A stretch of 45,027 bases of DNA, from positions 1 to 45,027 of the forward strand of contig DBPV01000078.1 in assembly GCA_002304995.1 (NCBI GenBank), read 5' to 3'. The position numbers and the translations under genes were made by a program. The DNA comes from Syntrophaceae bacterium UBA1411 (GTDB taxonomy: Bacteria > Desulfobacterota > Syntrophia > Syntrophales > Smithellaceae). Shown here piece by piece: positions 7,902 to 15,712 of this stretch. Under the pieces are notes generated by a model, which searched no databases, was not told the origin of the DNA, and was given only the letters and a program-made list of their open reading frames with translations. Position 1 is the first letter of the stretch. Every line of letters starts with the position of its first letter.

Positions 7902-8483
7902 ATGAAAAAAGTAACAGGATTTGTTGTGGTAGCGGTATTGCTGCTGGCAGCGGCGGCGCTGGCGGCCCCGCCGGCCAGGATTCCGGCGATGGGGCGGACG
8001 GTTTACTCGCAGATGGACGCCAACGGCGATGCTCTCGTGACGGTCGCGGAGCACGCGGCTTTCTGGCAGGGGCGCTTCAAGGACATCGATGCGGATCATG
8101 ACGGCAAAGTGACGGCGGCCGAGTTTGCCGCCGCGACCAAGGAATTTTTCGGCGACATGGATGCGGACAAGGACGGAAAGCTTGTCGCCAAGGAATATCT
8201 CGCCTTCTGGTGCGGCCCCAAGGCGACGGTTCCCGATAAAGTCAAGGCGTCGAAAAAGCCCAGAAAGCTGGATGCCGACAAGAACGGTCAGATCGGCGAC
8301 GATGAGTGCATCGTTTTCTGGCAGGCCAACTTCTTCGACATCGACTCCAATCATGACGGCAAGATCACCACGGAAGAATTTCTGGCGGCCATGTCCCGGC
8401 GATTCAAGGAAATCGACAAGGACAGAAACGGCTATGTTGCCATTGAAGAGCACACGATCTTCCAGGCGGGCCAGGTGAAATAA
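7902..8483 (+). CDS. Secreted EF-hand calcium-binding protein (six loops)
   Basis: A 193-residue protein with a signal peptide (hydrophobic 6-21, likely cleavage after ALAA). Six canonical 12-residue EF-hand loops start at about D39, D63, D87, D124, D148 and D172, each with Asp/Asn at positions 1, 3 and 5, Gly at 6 and Glu at 12. They fall into two sets of three with 24-residue spacing, separated by a Lys-rich linker (about 105-120), which suggests duplication of a three-loop unit. It should bind calcium in the periplasm or outside the cell; no enzymatic domain is visible. The ATG at 7902 has AAGGAGG at 7889-7895. A terminator follows at 8503. Confidence 0.92.
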   Translation: MKKVTGFVVVAVLLLAAAALAAPPARIPAMGRTVYSQMDANGDALVTVAEHAAFWQGRFKDIDADHDGKVTAAEFAAATKEFFGDMDADKDGKLVAKEYLAFWCGPKATVPDKVKASKKPRKLDADKNGQIGDDECIVFWQANFFDIDSNHDGKITTEEFLAAMSRRFKEIDKDRNGYVAIEEHTIFQAGQVK

Positions 8484-8502
8484 GCGAAACGTTATCCGGA
8501 CG

Positions 8503-8533
8503 GAAAGGCGGACGGGTTCCGCCTTTCTTTTTT
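8503..8533 (+). terminator. Rho-independent terminator after the EF-hand gene
   Basis: Stem GAAAGGCGGA (8503-8512) / TCCGCCTTTC (8518-8527) with a 5-nt loop and a T-rich tail to 8533. Confidence 0.85.
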
Positions 8534-8689
8534 GCCGCGGACCGGCCGGAGACCCGCCGGCTTAACGAGACAGGCGCATGCCTTGATGCGGCGCGCTTCG
8601 CAAAAGACTTCATTTGACTCGGAGGGGAGAAACGTCTATCGTAGGCGTCAGACCGGCGACAGCAGTGTAAAGAAGGAGGCGCATCTCAC

Positions 8690-10126
8690 GTGAAAACCAT
8701 CGTCGAACAGTTGGATCCCATTTTCAAACCCAGATCGATCGCGGTGATCGGAGCGTCACAAAGCCATGCCAAGTGGGGATTTCGGATGATGAACCGTCCG
8801 GCGCGCACCGGCTATCGCGGGGCGATTTACCCCGTCAACCGCACGGGAGAGGCGATCGGCCATTTTCCCGGGTATAAAAGCGTTCTGGATATTCCGGAAG
8901 CCGTCGACCTTGCCGTCATCACGGTTCCGGCGCGGCAGGTTCCGGGCGTCATGAAGGAGTGCGCGGAAAAGGGCGTTCGGGGCGTCGTTCTGATCACCGC
9001 CGGATTTGCCGAGATCGGACCGGAAGGAAAAATCCTGGAGGATAAAGTGGTCGGGGCCGCCCGGAAAGGGGGCATCCGTTTCGTGGGACCCAACTGCATG
9101 GGCATCTGGAGCCGGGCGGGTCTGCTCTGCCTGTCTTTCGATAAGGCGCCCCTGGCGGGTCCCATTGCCTTTGTTTCCCAAAGCGGAACATTCGGCGTCT
9201 CTCTTTCGGAAATCGCCGGCGCCAAGGGATACGGCTTGAGCAAGTTCATCAGCATCGGCAATCAGGCGGATCTGACGGCGGCGGATTACCTGGAATACCT
9301 GGCTTCCGATGAAGAGACGAAGGTTCTGGTGTTTTACATCGAAGGGTTCAAGGACGGCGAGCGGTTTATGAATCTGGCCCGGGAGGTGGTGAAGAAAAAA
9401 CCCATCATCATTTACAAGGCCGGCCGCACGGCGGCGGGGAGCAAGGCCACGCAGTCGCATACAGCCTCTCTGGCCGGCTCCGACGAGATCTTTGACGCGG
9501 CCTGCCGGCAGGCGGGCCTGATTCGCGTACAAGAAACGCTGCACGCTTTCGATGTGGCGGAGGTCCTGGCCAGCCAGCCTCTTCCTCCCGGCCGGCGGGT
9601 TGCCATTCTGGGAAGCGGTGGACAGGGCGTGGTGACGGCCGATGCCTGCGCCGCGCTGGGGCTGGAAGTGCCCGAACTGGACGCCGACACGGTCCGGAGC
9701 CTGATGGAAGGCCTGCCGCCGCACGCGCCCCGACCGAACAATCCCGTGGATTTTGCGGGAAGCTCCCGCACCGGCCTGGAAGAAGCGGCGGTTGTGGAAA
9801 AGCTGTTGCGCTGCGATTACATCGACGGCGTGATCTCCAACGTTCCGATCAATCCCGCGGCCTGGAGCGACATGTTCGGTTTTTCCGGCCTGCCCAGGCC
9901 GCTGCTCGACATGACCCGGAAGGCCATTGACGGCGCGGATTATTTCGCATCTCTGCCCGCGAAATACGGCAAGCCCATCATCACGACGCGGTTTCGCAAG
10001 GTGGCCTACGACATGGTCATCGAGATCCTGCGGGGGGCGGGCATTCCGGTCTGCGATACGCCGGAAGAAGCGGCCCGCGCCATGCACGCGCTGGTGCGAT
10101 ACGCGGGCATCAGAAAAAAAGCGTGA
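8690..10126 (+). CDS. Acyl-CoA synthetase (ADP-forming), alpha-subunit type
   Basis: A 478-residue protein with the domain order of the alpha half of NDP-forming acetyl/acyl-CoA synthetases: CoA-binding Rossmann domain (about 10-140, starting PRSIAVIGAS) and two succinyl-CoA-ligase-like domains (about 150-470). The phosphorylated His of the family is in TQSHTASLAGS (about residue 260). The beta half (ATP-grasp) is neither fused nor found elsewhere in the window, so activity would need a partner from another locus. These enzymes conserve energy by making ATP from acyl-CoA, or activate acids. The start is GTG at 8690 behind AAGGAGG at 8673-8679. Its stop region GTGA (10123-10126) offers a coupled start in another frame; see the next gene. 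Confidence 0.88.
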   Translation: MKTIVEQLDPIFKPRSIAVIGASQSHAKWGFRMMNRPARTGYRGAIYPVNRTGEAIGHFPGYKSVLDIPEAVDLAVITVPARQVPGVMKECAEKGVRGVVLITAGFAEIGPEGKILEDKVVGAARKGGIRFVGPNCMGIWSRAGLLCLSFDKAPLAGPIAFVSQSGTFGVSLSEIAGAKGYGLSKFISIGNQADLTAADYLEYLASDEETKVLVFYIEGFKDGERFMNLAREVVKKKPIIIYKAGRTAAGSKATQSHTASLAGSDEIFDAACRQAGLIRVQETLHAFDVAEVLASQPLPPGRRVAILGSGGQGVVTADACAALGLEVPELDADTVRSLMEGLPPHAPRPNNPVDFAGSSRTGLEEAAVVEKLLRCDYIDGVISNVPINPAAWSDMFGFSGLPRPLLDMTRKAIDGADYFASLPAKYGKPIITTRFRKVAYDMVIEILRGAGIPVCDTPEEAARAMHALVRYAGIRKKA

Positions 10127-10159
10127 TCGCGCTGATTCGGCCGTCAGGGTACGGGGATC

Positions 10160-10954
10160 ATGATCGACAGCGGCGCGGGAAAGATTCTGGAAGAGGCAAG
10201 GCCCCCAAGCGTGGACGTGATGATCAATTCCCACTGTCACATCGACCACGTGTGGGACAACAGCCTGTTTGTCAATGCCCGGATCGTCACGCATCCCCTG
10301 GAGAAGGAAAACTTCAAGGACCATGCGAAGATCGGGTCCATCGAAAACTGGAAGAAGTACATCCCGGAGGATCTGGACCAGATCCTGGCGCTCATGGGCG
10401 CGGCGAATCCCGCTTTTTTAGGCCGATGGTGCATCGACGGCACCATCGACGAGGGAGACGTGATCGACGCCGGCCGGACGAAAATTCAGGTGCTGCACAT
10501 GCCGGGTCATACAACGGGCCACCTGACCTTCTTTTTTCCGGACGAAGGCCTCCTCTTCTGCGGCGACATCTGTCTGACCAAAGTCGGGCCCTGGTACGGA
10601 GACGGCGCCACGCCGGTCGTTGCGTTCATCGCGTCCATCGACCGAATCCTTGCGCTGAAACCGGACCGGGTCGTTTCGGGGCACAACAAGGAGGTTTTGT
10701 CCGCGCCCTTCATTCCCGGCGTGTTTGCCGAGTACCGGGAACGGATTTATCAGCGCGACGACAGGATTCTTGCCGCGCTTCAGGAAAGCCCGACCACCCT
10801 CGATGAGCTGGCAGCCCGCAAACTTATCTATCCCGCGCATCCCTCGATTCTGGTCGTGTACTGGGAAAAGGCCATGATCGTGAAGCACCTCGACCGGCTG
10901 ATGACGCAGGGAGCAATCACCGGTGATGAACAGGGCCGCTTCTTTGCGCTTTAG
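10160..10954 (+). CDS. MBL-fold metallo-hydrolase, N-terminus apparently short
   Basis: A 264-residue metallo-beta-lactamase-fold protein. The metal motif HCHIDH (about 25-30), GHTTGH (about 116-121), the Asp in FCGDIC (about 135) and a final His in SGHNKE (about 175) are all present. A winged-helix-like C-terminal segment (about 205-264) is typical of the glyoxalase II/LACTB2-like branch. The protein starts directly at MIDSGAG, whereas relatives have about 30-40 residues forming the first beta-strands before this point. The frame has a stop at 10133-10135, so no longer reading exists. Either the gene is truncated, or a small indel broke the link to a GTG at 10123 that overlaps the upstream stop. 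Function therefore uncertain; substrate unknown. Confidence 0.8.
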   Translation: MIDSGAGKILEEARPPSVDVMINSHCHIDHVWDNSLFVNARIVTHPLEKENFKDHAKIGSIENWKKYIPEDLDQILALMGAANPAFLGRWCIDGTIDEGDVIDAGRTKIQVLHMPGHTTGHLTFFFPDEGLLFCGDICLTKVGPWYGDGATPVVAFIASIDRILALKPDRVVSGHNKEVLSAPFIPGVFAEYRERIYQRDDRILAALQESPTTLDELAARKLIYPAHPSILVVYWEKAMIVKHLDRLMTQGAITGDEQGRFFAL

Positions 10955-11008
10955 CTGAAAACGGCCGGCGCTCTTGTTTGCCCCCGCGTAACTCCGGACG
11001 ACGCCGTG

Positions 11009-11054
11009 GCCGGCGGCAATGCTGCCTCCGCGGACGGGCAGCTCTGCCGCCGGC
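11009..11054. repeat. Inverted repeat in the convergent gap
   Basis: GCCGGCGGCA (11009-11018) and TGCCGCCGGC (11045-11054) are perfect inverse complements with 26 nt between. They lie between two convergent genes, which suggests a termination role, but neither side has a U-tract. Confidence 0.3.
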
Positions 11055-11063
11055 GCCGCCGGC

Positions 11064-12170
11064 TTATTTGGCCCTGTCCGTGATATCGATCACGAGTTCC
11101 TTGTCGGCGAACATGGCGATGGTTTTGACCTTGTCTGCGTCGAAATTCAGCTTTTTCAAATCGATTTTACGCAGATTGAAATTATCGTAGGTGCGATAAT
11201 AGTAGACGCGGTTGGTCAGGTCGCGGAAGGCCGACCACTGGGTGGTTTCACTGGCCGTGATCTTGCCGCTCTTGTCCCGGTCCACCGCCATGCCGCGGAC
11301 GATGTGCAGCGAACTGATGACATGCTGGGCGAGATTGAGCAGACCTTCGGCGTTTTCCGCCTGATCGGCGAACTTCAGGGTGACGGCCATGCGGACAAAA
11401 CGCGACGGCGGAGTGAGGTCGCCCGGCAGGCCGAACATGCCGGCGCCGTGTCCGGTTGAGGCGTAGATTTTTCCGCCGAACGCAGAAGGAGGAATCTGGT
11501 CGTTGGACATGCCGACGTAATTGCGCAAATTTGTAAGCATCCAGGGGAAATTGGGGGCGTTGGTCATGATGCCCAGGGGATTGTCGTAGATGCGGACCTC
11601 TCCCTGCTCGTACTCGATAACGGCGCAATCGCCTTTTGCGTCATGCAGAATGAAGTGGCCGGGCAGGACCGCGCCGCCCAGTTCCGGATTTTTGTGGCCG
11701 AAAACTCTGACTTTGGCGATCGCCTGGACGGCTTCCCGGACGGTGCCGAAACTGCCCAGAACCCAGGAGCCGAAAACGATGTTGGCGAGCGCCGGCGCCT
11801 TATCCTTCGGAGCGACGGTCTGCCACTGCATGTCGCCGTCGTACCACAGGAGGCTGAAAGACAGCCCTGCCTCGTTGAGGCCGTCGCTGATGCCGTCTTC
11901 CTTGCCCAGCACGTTGTTCGCGACGTAGCCGTATTTCGTCCGCCACTGCAGGCCGGAAATTCCCGCGGGGGCCGGGCTCGTGAAGCTTTTATTGCGGGGA
12001 ACAACGATCATCGCATAGCCCATGTCGTGGCCGAATTCCATAGTCCGGCCGCTGATGAGCGTTCCGTCCTTCGCCGCGACGCTGAAGACGGAGCAGGCGC
12101 CGGCATCCGTTCCGACGGCGCAGACGGCGAGAAGAATCAACAGCATTCCAAAGAATTTAAATTTTTTCAT
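11064..12170 (-). CDS. Exported choloylglycine hydrolase-family Ntn hydrolase (linear amide hydrolase)
   Basis: A 368-residue protein of the choloylglycine hydrolase/penicillin acylase V superfamily. A signal peptide (basic KKFKFF, hydrophobic 8-20) ends at GTDAGA, so cleavage would leave Cys26 of CSVF as the new N-terminus, the nucleophile in this family. GRTMEFG just after supplies the usual Arg, and MTNAPNFPWMLTNL (about 205-220) holds the expected Asn. Relatives hydrolyse amides such as bile salts, penicillin V or N-acyl homoserine lactones; the substrate here is unknown. The start at 12170 is set by AGGAGG just upstream on the minus strand and by the signal peptide; a longer reading to 12272 would bury the signal. 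It is a single-gene unit, convergent with the MBL gene. Confidence 0.85.
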   Translation of the reverse strand: MKKFKFFGMLLILLAVCAVGTDAGACSVFSVAAKDGTLISGRTMEFGHDMGYAMIVVPRNKSFTSPAPAGISGLQWRTKYGYVANNVLGKEDGISDGLNEAGLSFSLLWYDGDMQWQTVAPKDKAPALANIVFGSWVLGSFGTVREAVQAIAKVRVFGHKNPELGGAVLPGHFILHDAKGDCAVIEYEQGEVRIYDNPLGIMTNAPNFPWMLTNLRNYVGMSNDQIPPSAFGGKIYASTGHGAGMFGLPGDLTPPSRFVRMAVTLKFADQAENAEGLLNLAQHVISSLHIVRGMAVDRDKSGKITASETTQWSAFRDLTNRVYYYRTYDNFNLRKIDLKKLNFDADKVKTIAMFADKELVIDITDRAK

Positions 12171-12243
12171 AAGCTTATCCTCCTTAAACAAATTGATGAA
12201 CAATCCTTGACTTCTGTGTGTATCATCGGTTCGTCGTGAAAAA

Positions 12244-12272
12244 ACATTAACTGTCTCCACCCAATTGTTCAA
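12244..12272 (-). promoter_or_regulatory. Sigma-70-like promoter for the Ntn hydrolase
   Basis: On the minus strand, TTGAAC (12272-12267), 17-bp spacer, TAATGT (12249-12244). It lies about 75 bp upstream of the start at 12170. Confidence 0.5.
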
Positions 12273-12447
12273 GAGGATTTGAGGGGACGGAAATCCTTAA
12301 AACGGCATCGATAAGTTGCTTGACGCCTTATGGCAGGTATGATAACGCCTGACTGGGTTTTAAGATGCATCGTTGGATGGTGTAGGTCTTTAAGCAAGGT
12401 CAAAAACGATTTCATCGTTAAAAAACAAAAAATATACAGGAGGATTT

Positions 12448-13656
12448 ATGAGCAGAGAAGTAGTATTCGTAGACGGTATGAGAACAGCGTTTGGAACCCT
12501 GGGGAAGACCCTGAGCGGTATTCTGGGCGAAGAAATGGCCGGCATGTGTATTAAAGGCCTTGTAGAAAGATCGAAGATTCTGGAAAAAGGCGGTGTGGTG
12601 GACTGCTGCTTCATGGGTTCGGCCATCGGACCCTGCACGGCAATCAACGGCGCCCGCTGGCCCACTCTGGCGGCCGGCCTGCCCGAGACCACCTCGGCGT
12701 CTTACATTGAAATGCAGTGCGGTTCGGCGATCGATTCGATCAACCACGCCGCCTGGAAGATTCTGGCCGGTCAGGCCGACGTCATCATCGCCGGCGGCTA
12801 TGAATCCTACAGCAGCGCTCCGGCCCGTTTTCCGATGAACACACCTCCCTTCCGCATGATTCCGCCGCTGCCGGTGATGCTGTCGCTGGCCCCCTCCCGC
12901 GACGCGGCCACGATGAATATGGGCCTGACGGCGGAGGCGCTTCAGAAAATGTACAACATTTCGCGCCAGGCGCAGGATGAATTCGCTTACCGCAGCCAGA
13001 TGAGAACCAAGAATGCGATCGAATCCGGCTTCTGCGCGCGCGATATCGTGCCGGTCACGGTTCCGCAGGGAAAGAAACCTCCGCTGGAATTCAAAGTCGA
13101 CGAATTCCCCCGCGCTGAAACGACGATGGAAGGCCTGGCCAAACTGCCCCCCGCGTTCATCAAAGAAGGAACCGTCACCGCCGGCAACGCGTCCGGCCGT
13201 AACGACGGCGCGGCTTTCGTGCTGATGATGACCAAGGAAAAAGCCGAACAGCTGGGTTACAAGCCCTGGGCCAAATGGCTGGGCGGCGGCGATCACGGCG
13301 TCGATCCCAAGATCATGGGCATCGCTCCGGCTTATGCGGTTCCCAAAGCGCTGAAAATGGCCGGCCTGAAGATGAGCCAGATGGACGTCATGGAATGCAA
13401 CGAGGCCTTTGCCGTGCAGAACCTGGCGGTGGCCGCCGAACTGGAAAAACAGACGGGCGACAAAGTCGACTGGGAAAAGTGGAATCCCAACGGCGGCGCC
13501 ATCAGCTACGGTCATCCCAACGGCGCTTCCGGCGCGCGCATCTGCATCTTCACCATGCGCCAGCTGATGGACAAGGGCGGTAAGTACGGCTGCTTCAGCT
13601 CCTGCTGCGGCGGCGGTTTGGGCGTGGCCTGTGTCGTTGAAAATCTGATGGTCTAG
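12448..13656 (+). CDS. Thiolase (acetyl-CoA acetyltransferase family)
   Basis: A 402-residue thiolase of normal length. The acyl-accepting Cys91 is in MQCGSAIDSI. NEAFAVQ (about 318-324), GHPNGASG with the catalytic His (about 355-362) and the second Cys in CCGGGLG (about 386-392) are all in place, so the enzyme should be active. It cleaves or condenses 3-ketoacyl-CoA in the cytoplasm, the last step of beta-oxidation. The ATG at 12448 follows AGGAGG at 12439-12444. A strong terminator separates it from the acyl-CoA dehydrogenase, although both fit one pathway. Confidence 0.95.
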   Translation: MSREVVFVDGMRTAFGTLGKTLSGILGEEMAGMCIKGLVERSKILEKGGVVDCCFMGSAIGPCTAINGARWPTLAAGLPETTSASYIEMQCGSAIDSINHAAWKILAGQADVIIAGGYESYSSAPARFPMNTPPFRMIPPLPVMLSLAPSRDAATMNMGLTAEALQKMYNISRQAQDEFAYRSQMRTKNAIESGFCARDIVPVTVPQGKKPPLEFKVDEFPRAETTMEGLAKLPPAFIKEGTVTAGNASGRNDGAAFVLMMTKEKAEQLGYKPWAKWLGGGDHGVDPKIMGIAPAYAVPKALKMAGLKMSQMDVMECNEAFAVQNLAVAAELEKQTGDKVDWEKWNPNGGAISYGHPNGASGARICIFTMRQLMDKGGKYGCFSSCCGGGLGVACVVENLMV

Positions 13657-13709
13657 GCTTTCGTCGGAAGCTTGTATAAGCGCTTGCCAGAGCGCTAATG
13701 TGGATTTTG

Positions 13710-13747
13710 AATGCCGCCAGGTTCAAAAAAGCCTGGCGGCATTTTTG
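13710..13747 (+). terminator. Rho-independent terminator after the thiolase
   Basis: Stem ATGCCGCCAGG (13711-13721) / CCTGGCGGCAT (13732-13742), loop of 10 nt, then a T run to 13746. It also rules out a longer N-terminal reading of the next gene starting at 13711. Confidence 0.85.
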
Positions 13748-13806
13748 TTAAGGAGCTTACAACAGAATATCGCGGCATGCCGCGACGTCAGGAAAGAGGA
13801 AAACAT

Positions 13807-15615
13807 ATGGCCGAAAAGTTTATCAGCGAACGGAATTTGAAGTTTTTGTTGTATGAGTTGAACGATATTGAATCATTGCTTAAGTACCCCTATTTTGCCG
13901 ATCACAGCAAGGAAGTCTTCGACATGCTCATGGATACGGCGATGCGAATGAGCAAAGACCTTTTCAAACCGCTTTTCGAAGAAATGGACCGCAAGGCGCC
14001 CGAATACGTGAACGGCGAAGTCAAGGTTCACCCCAAGGTTCGCGAAATCATGCGCGCGGCGGGAGACGGCGGCTGGATCGCCTCGAGCTTTCCCTACGAC
14101 CTGGGCGGTCAGCAGCTGCCTTTTACCGTCGGGATCATGCTGCCGACAGCGATTTTCGGCTCGGCCAACTACTCCGCTTCCGTTTATCACGGTTTGACGC
14201 ACGGCGCGGCGGGGCTCATCGTATCCTTCGGCACGCAGGAGATGAAGGACACCTATCTGCCCAAAATGATCGCGGGCGAATGGCAGGGCACCATGGCGCT
14301 GACCGAGCCGCAGGCCGGCTCTTCGCTTACCGACCTCACCACCACGGCGACGCCGACGGACGAGGGCTATTACAAAATAAAGGGCCAGAAGCTGTTCATC
14401 TCCGCCGGCGACCATGACGGATGCGATAACGTGATTCACCTGGCGCTGGTCCGGATTAAAGACGCGCCTCCCGGCATCAAAGGCATTTCGCTGTTCATCA
14501 TTCCGAAGAAGCGCATCAAGGAAGACGGATCGCTCGAGCCCAACGACGTTAATTGCGCGGGCATTTACCATAAACTGGGCTATCGGGGAGCCCCCATCAC
14601 CCAGCTCGCCTTCGGCGAAAACGACGACTGCCGCGGCTGGCTGGTCGGCGAGGCCAACAAGGGCCTGGGCTACATGTTCCAGATGATGAACGGCGCCCGC
14701 ATCGACGTGGGGCTGGGAGCAACCGCCATTTCTTCCGCCGCCTACTACGCGTCCCTGGAATACGCCAAAGAAAGACCGCAGGGACGGAAGCTGACCTCCA
14801 AGGATCCGCTGTCGCCGCAGATTCCGATCATCGAGCACGCGGATATCCGGCGCATGCTCCTGTTCCAGAAAGCCGTCGTGGAAGGGTCGCTGGCGCTCCT
14901 GTTCCAGTGCGGCATCTACGAAGATCTGGAGCATGTCACCGAAGGCGAAGAGCGCGAGAACTACAACCTGCTTCTGGAACTGCTGACGCCGGTCGCCAAA
15001 ACGTATCCGTCGGAAATGGGCATCCTGTCCTGCTCTACGGGTCTGCAGATTCTCGGCGGTTACGGCTTCTGCGAGGAGTTTCCCCTCGAACAGCTGTACC
15101 GCGACGTGCGCATTCACCCGATTCATGAAGGCACGACGGGCATCCAGGGCATGGATCTCCTGGGCCGCAAGATGATGATGAAGAAAGGCAAGGCCGCCCA
15201 GCTGTATCTGGCGGAAGTGCGCAAGGCCGTTGCAGACGCCCAGGGCGACGCGGAATTGAAGCCGTTTGCCGATAAACTGACCGAAGCCGTTGCGCTTTTG
15301 GAAAAAGTGACGGCGCATCAGTTCGGCATCGCCGCCAAGCAGGGCCCGGAAATGTTCCTGGCCGACGCGACGGTTTATCTGGAATTCTTCGGTATCATCG
15401 CGATCGCCTGGCAGTGGCTGCGTCAGGCCACGGTGGCCCAAAAAGCGCTGGCCCATGGGCCCGGAGAAGCCGATGCGAATTTCTACCAGGGCAAGCTTGC
15501 CGCGTTCCGTTATTTCTTCGGCTATGAACTGCCCAAGATTCAGGGCCTGTCCGACCGCCTGCTCCACGGCGACGGCCTGACCGTGACAATGAAAAACGAG
15601 TACTTCGAAGATTAA
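13807..15615 (+). CDS. Acyl-CoA dehydrogenase, long form with C-terminal extension
   Basis: A 602-residue flavoprotein, about 200 residues longer than medium-chain acyl-CoA dehydrogenases. Residues 30-450 show the family core: ALTEPQAGSSLTDL (FAD/substrate motif), LGGYGF and YRDVRIHPIHEGTTGIQ, in which the Glu of HEGT fits the catalytic base. Residues 450-602 are a helical C-terminal domain found in the long-form subgroup. It should introduce a 2,3 double bond into an acyl-CoA and pass electrons to ETF; no etf gene is in the window. The ATG at 13807 follows AAAGAGG at 13793-13799. The unit ends at the terminator starting at 15631. Confidence 0.93.
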   Translation: MAEKFISERNLKFLLYELNDIESLLKYPYFADHSKEVFDMLMDTAMRMSKDLFKPLFEEMDRKAPEYVNGEVKVHPKVREIMRAAGDGGWIASSFPYDLGGQQLPFTVGIMLPTAIFGSANYSASVYHGLTHGAAGLIVSFGTQEMKDTYLPKMIAGEWQGTMALTEPQAGSSLTDLTTTATPTDEGYYKIKGQKLFISAGDHDGCDNVIHLALVRIKDAPPGIKGISLFIIPKKRIKEDGSLEPNDVNCAGIYHKLGYRGAPITQLAFGENDDCRGWLVGEANKGLGYMFQMMNGARIDVGLGATAISSAAYYASLEYAKERPQGRKLTSKDPLSPQIPIIEHADIRRMLLFQKAVVEGSLALLFQCGIYEDLEHVTEGEERENYNLLLELLTPVAKTYPSEMGILSCSTGLQILGGYGFCEEFPLEQLYRDVRIHPIHEGTTGIQGMDLLGRKMMMKKGKAAQLYLAEVRKAVADAQGDAELKPFADKLTEAVALLEKVTAHQFGIAAKQGPEMFLADATVYLEFFGIIAIAWQWLRQATVAQKALAHGPGEADANFYQGKLAAFRYFFGYELPKIQGLSDRLLHGDGLTVTMKNEYFED

Positions 15616-15630
15616 TGCCGTAAATCGTTC

Positions 15631-15675
15631 AAGAATCAGGCAGCCGCCCGTCGGGTCTGCCTGATTCTTTTTTTT
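15631..15675 (+). terminator. Rho-independent terminator after the acyl-CoA dehydrogenase
   Basis: Stem AAGAATCAGGCAG (15631-15643) / CTGCCTGATTCTT (15657-15669), 13 bp and perfect, followed by a T run. No A-run precedes the stem, so it works mainly on the plus strand. Confidence 0.9.
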
Positions 15676-15712
15676 GTGCGGAGCTGTTCAGTGAAAAACG
15701 CGCCGTGCCGGC

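Noticed and set aside
8756..10324. 522-codon open frame on the minus strand
   Set aside because: It is antisense to the acyl-CoA synthetase gene with no ribosome site or motif.
13873..15567. 564-codon open frame on the minus strand
   Set aside because: It is fully inside the acyl-CoA dehydrogenase gene on the other strand and has no family features.
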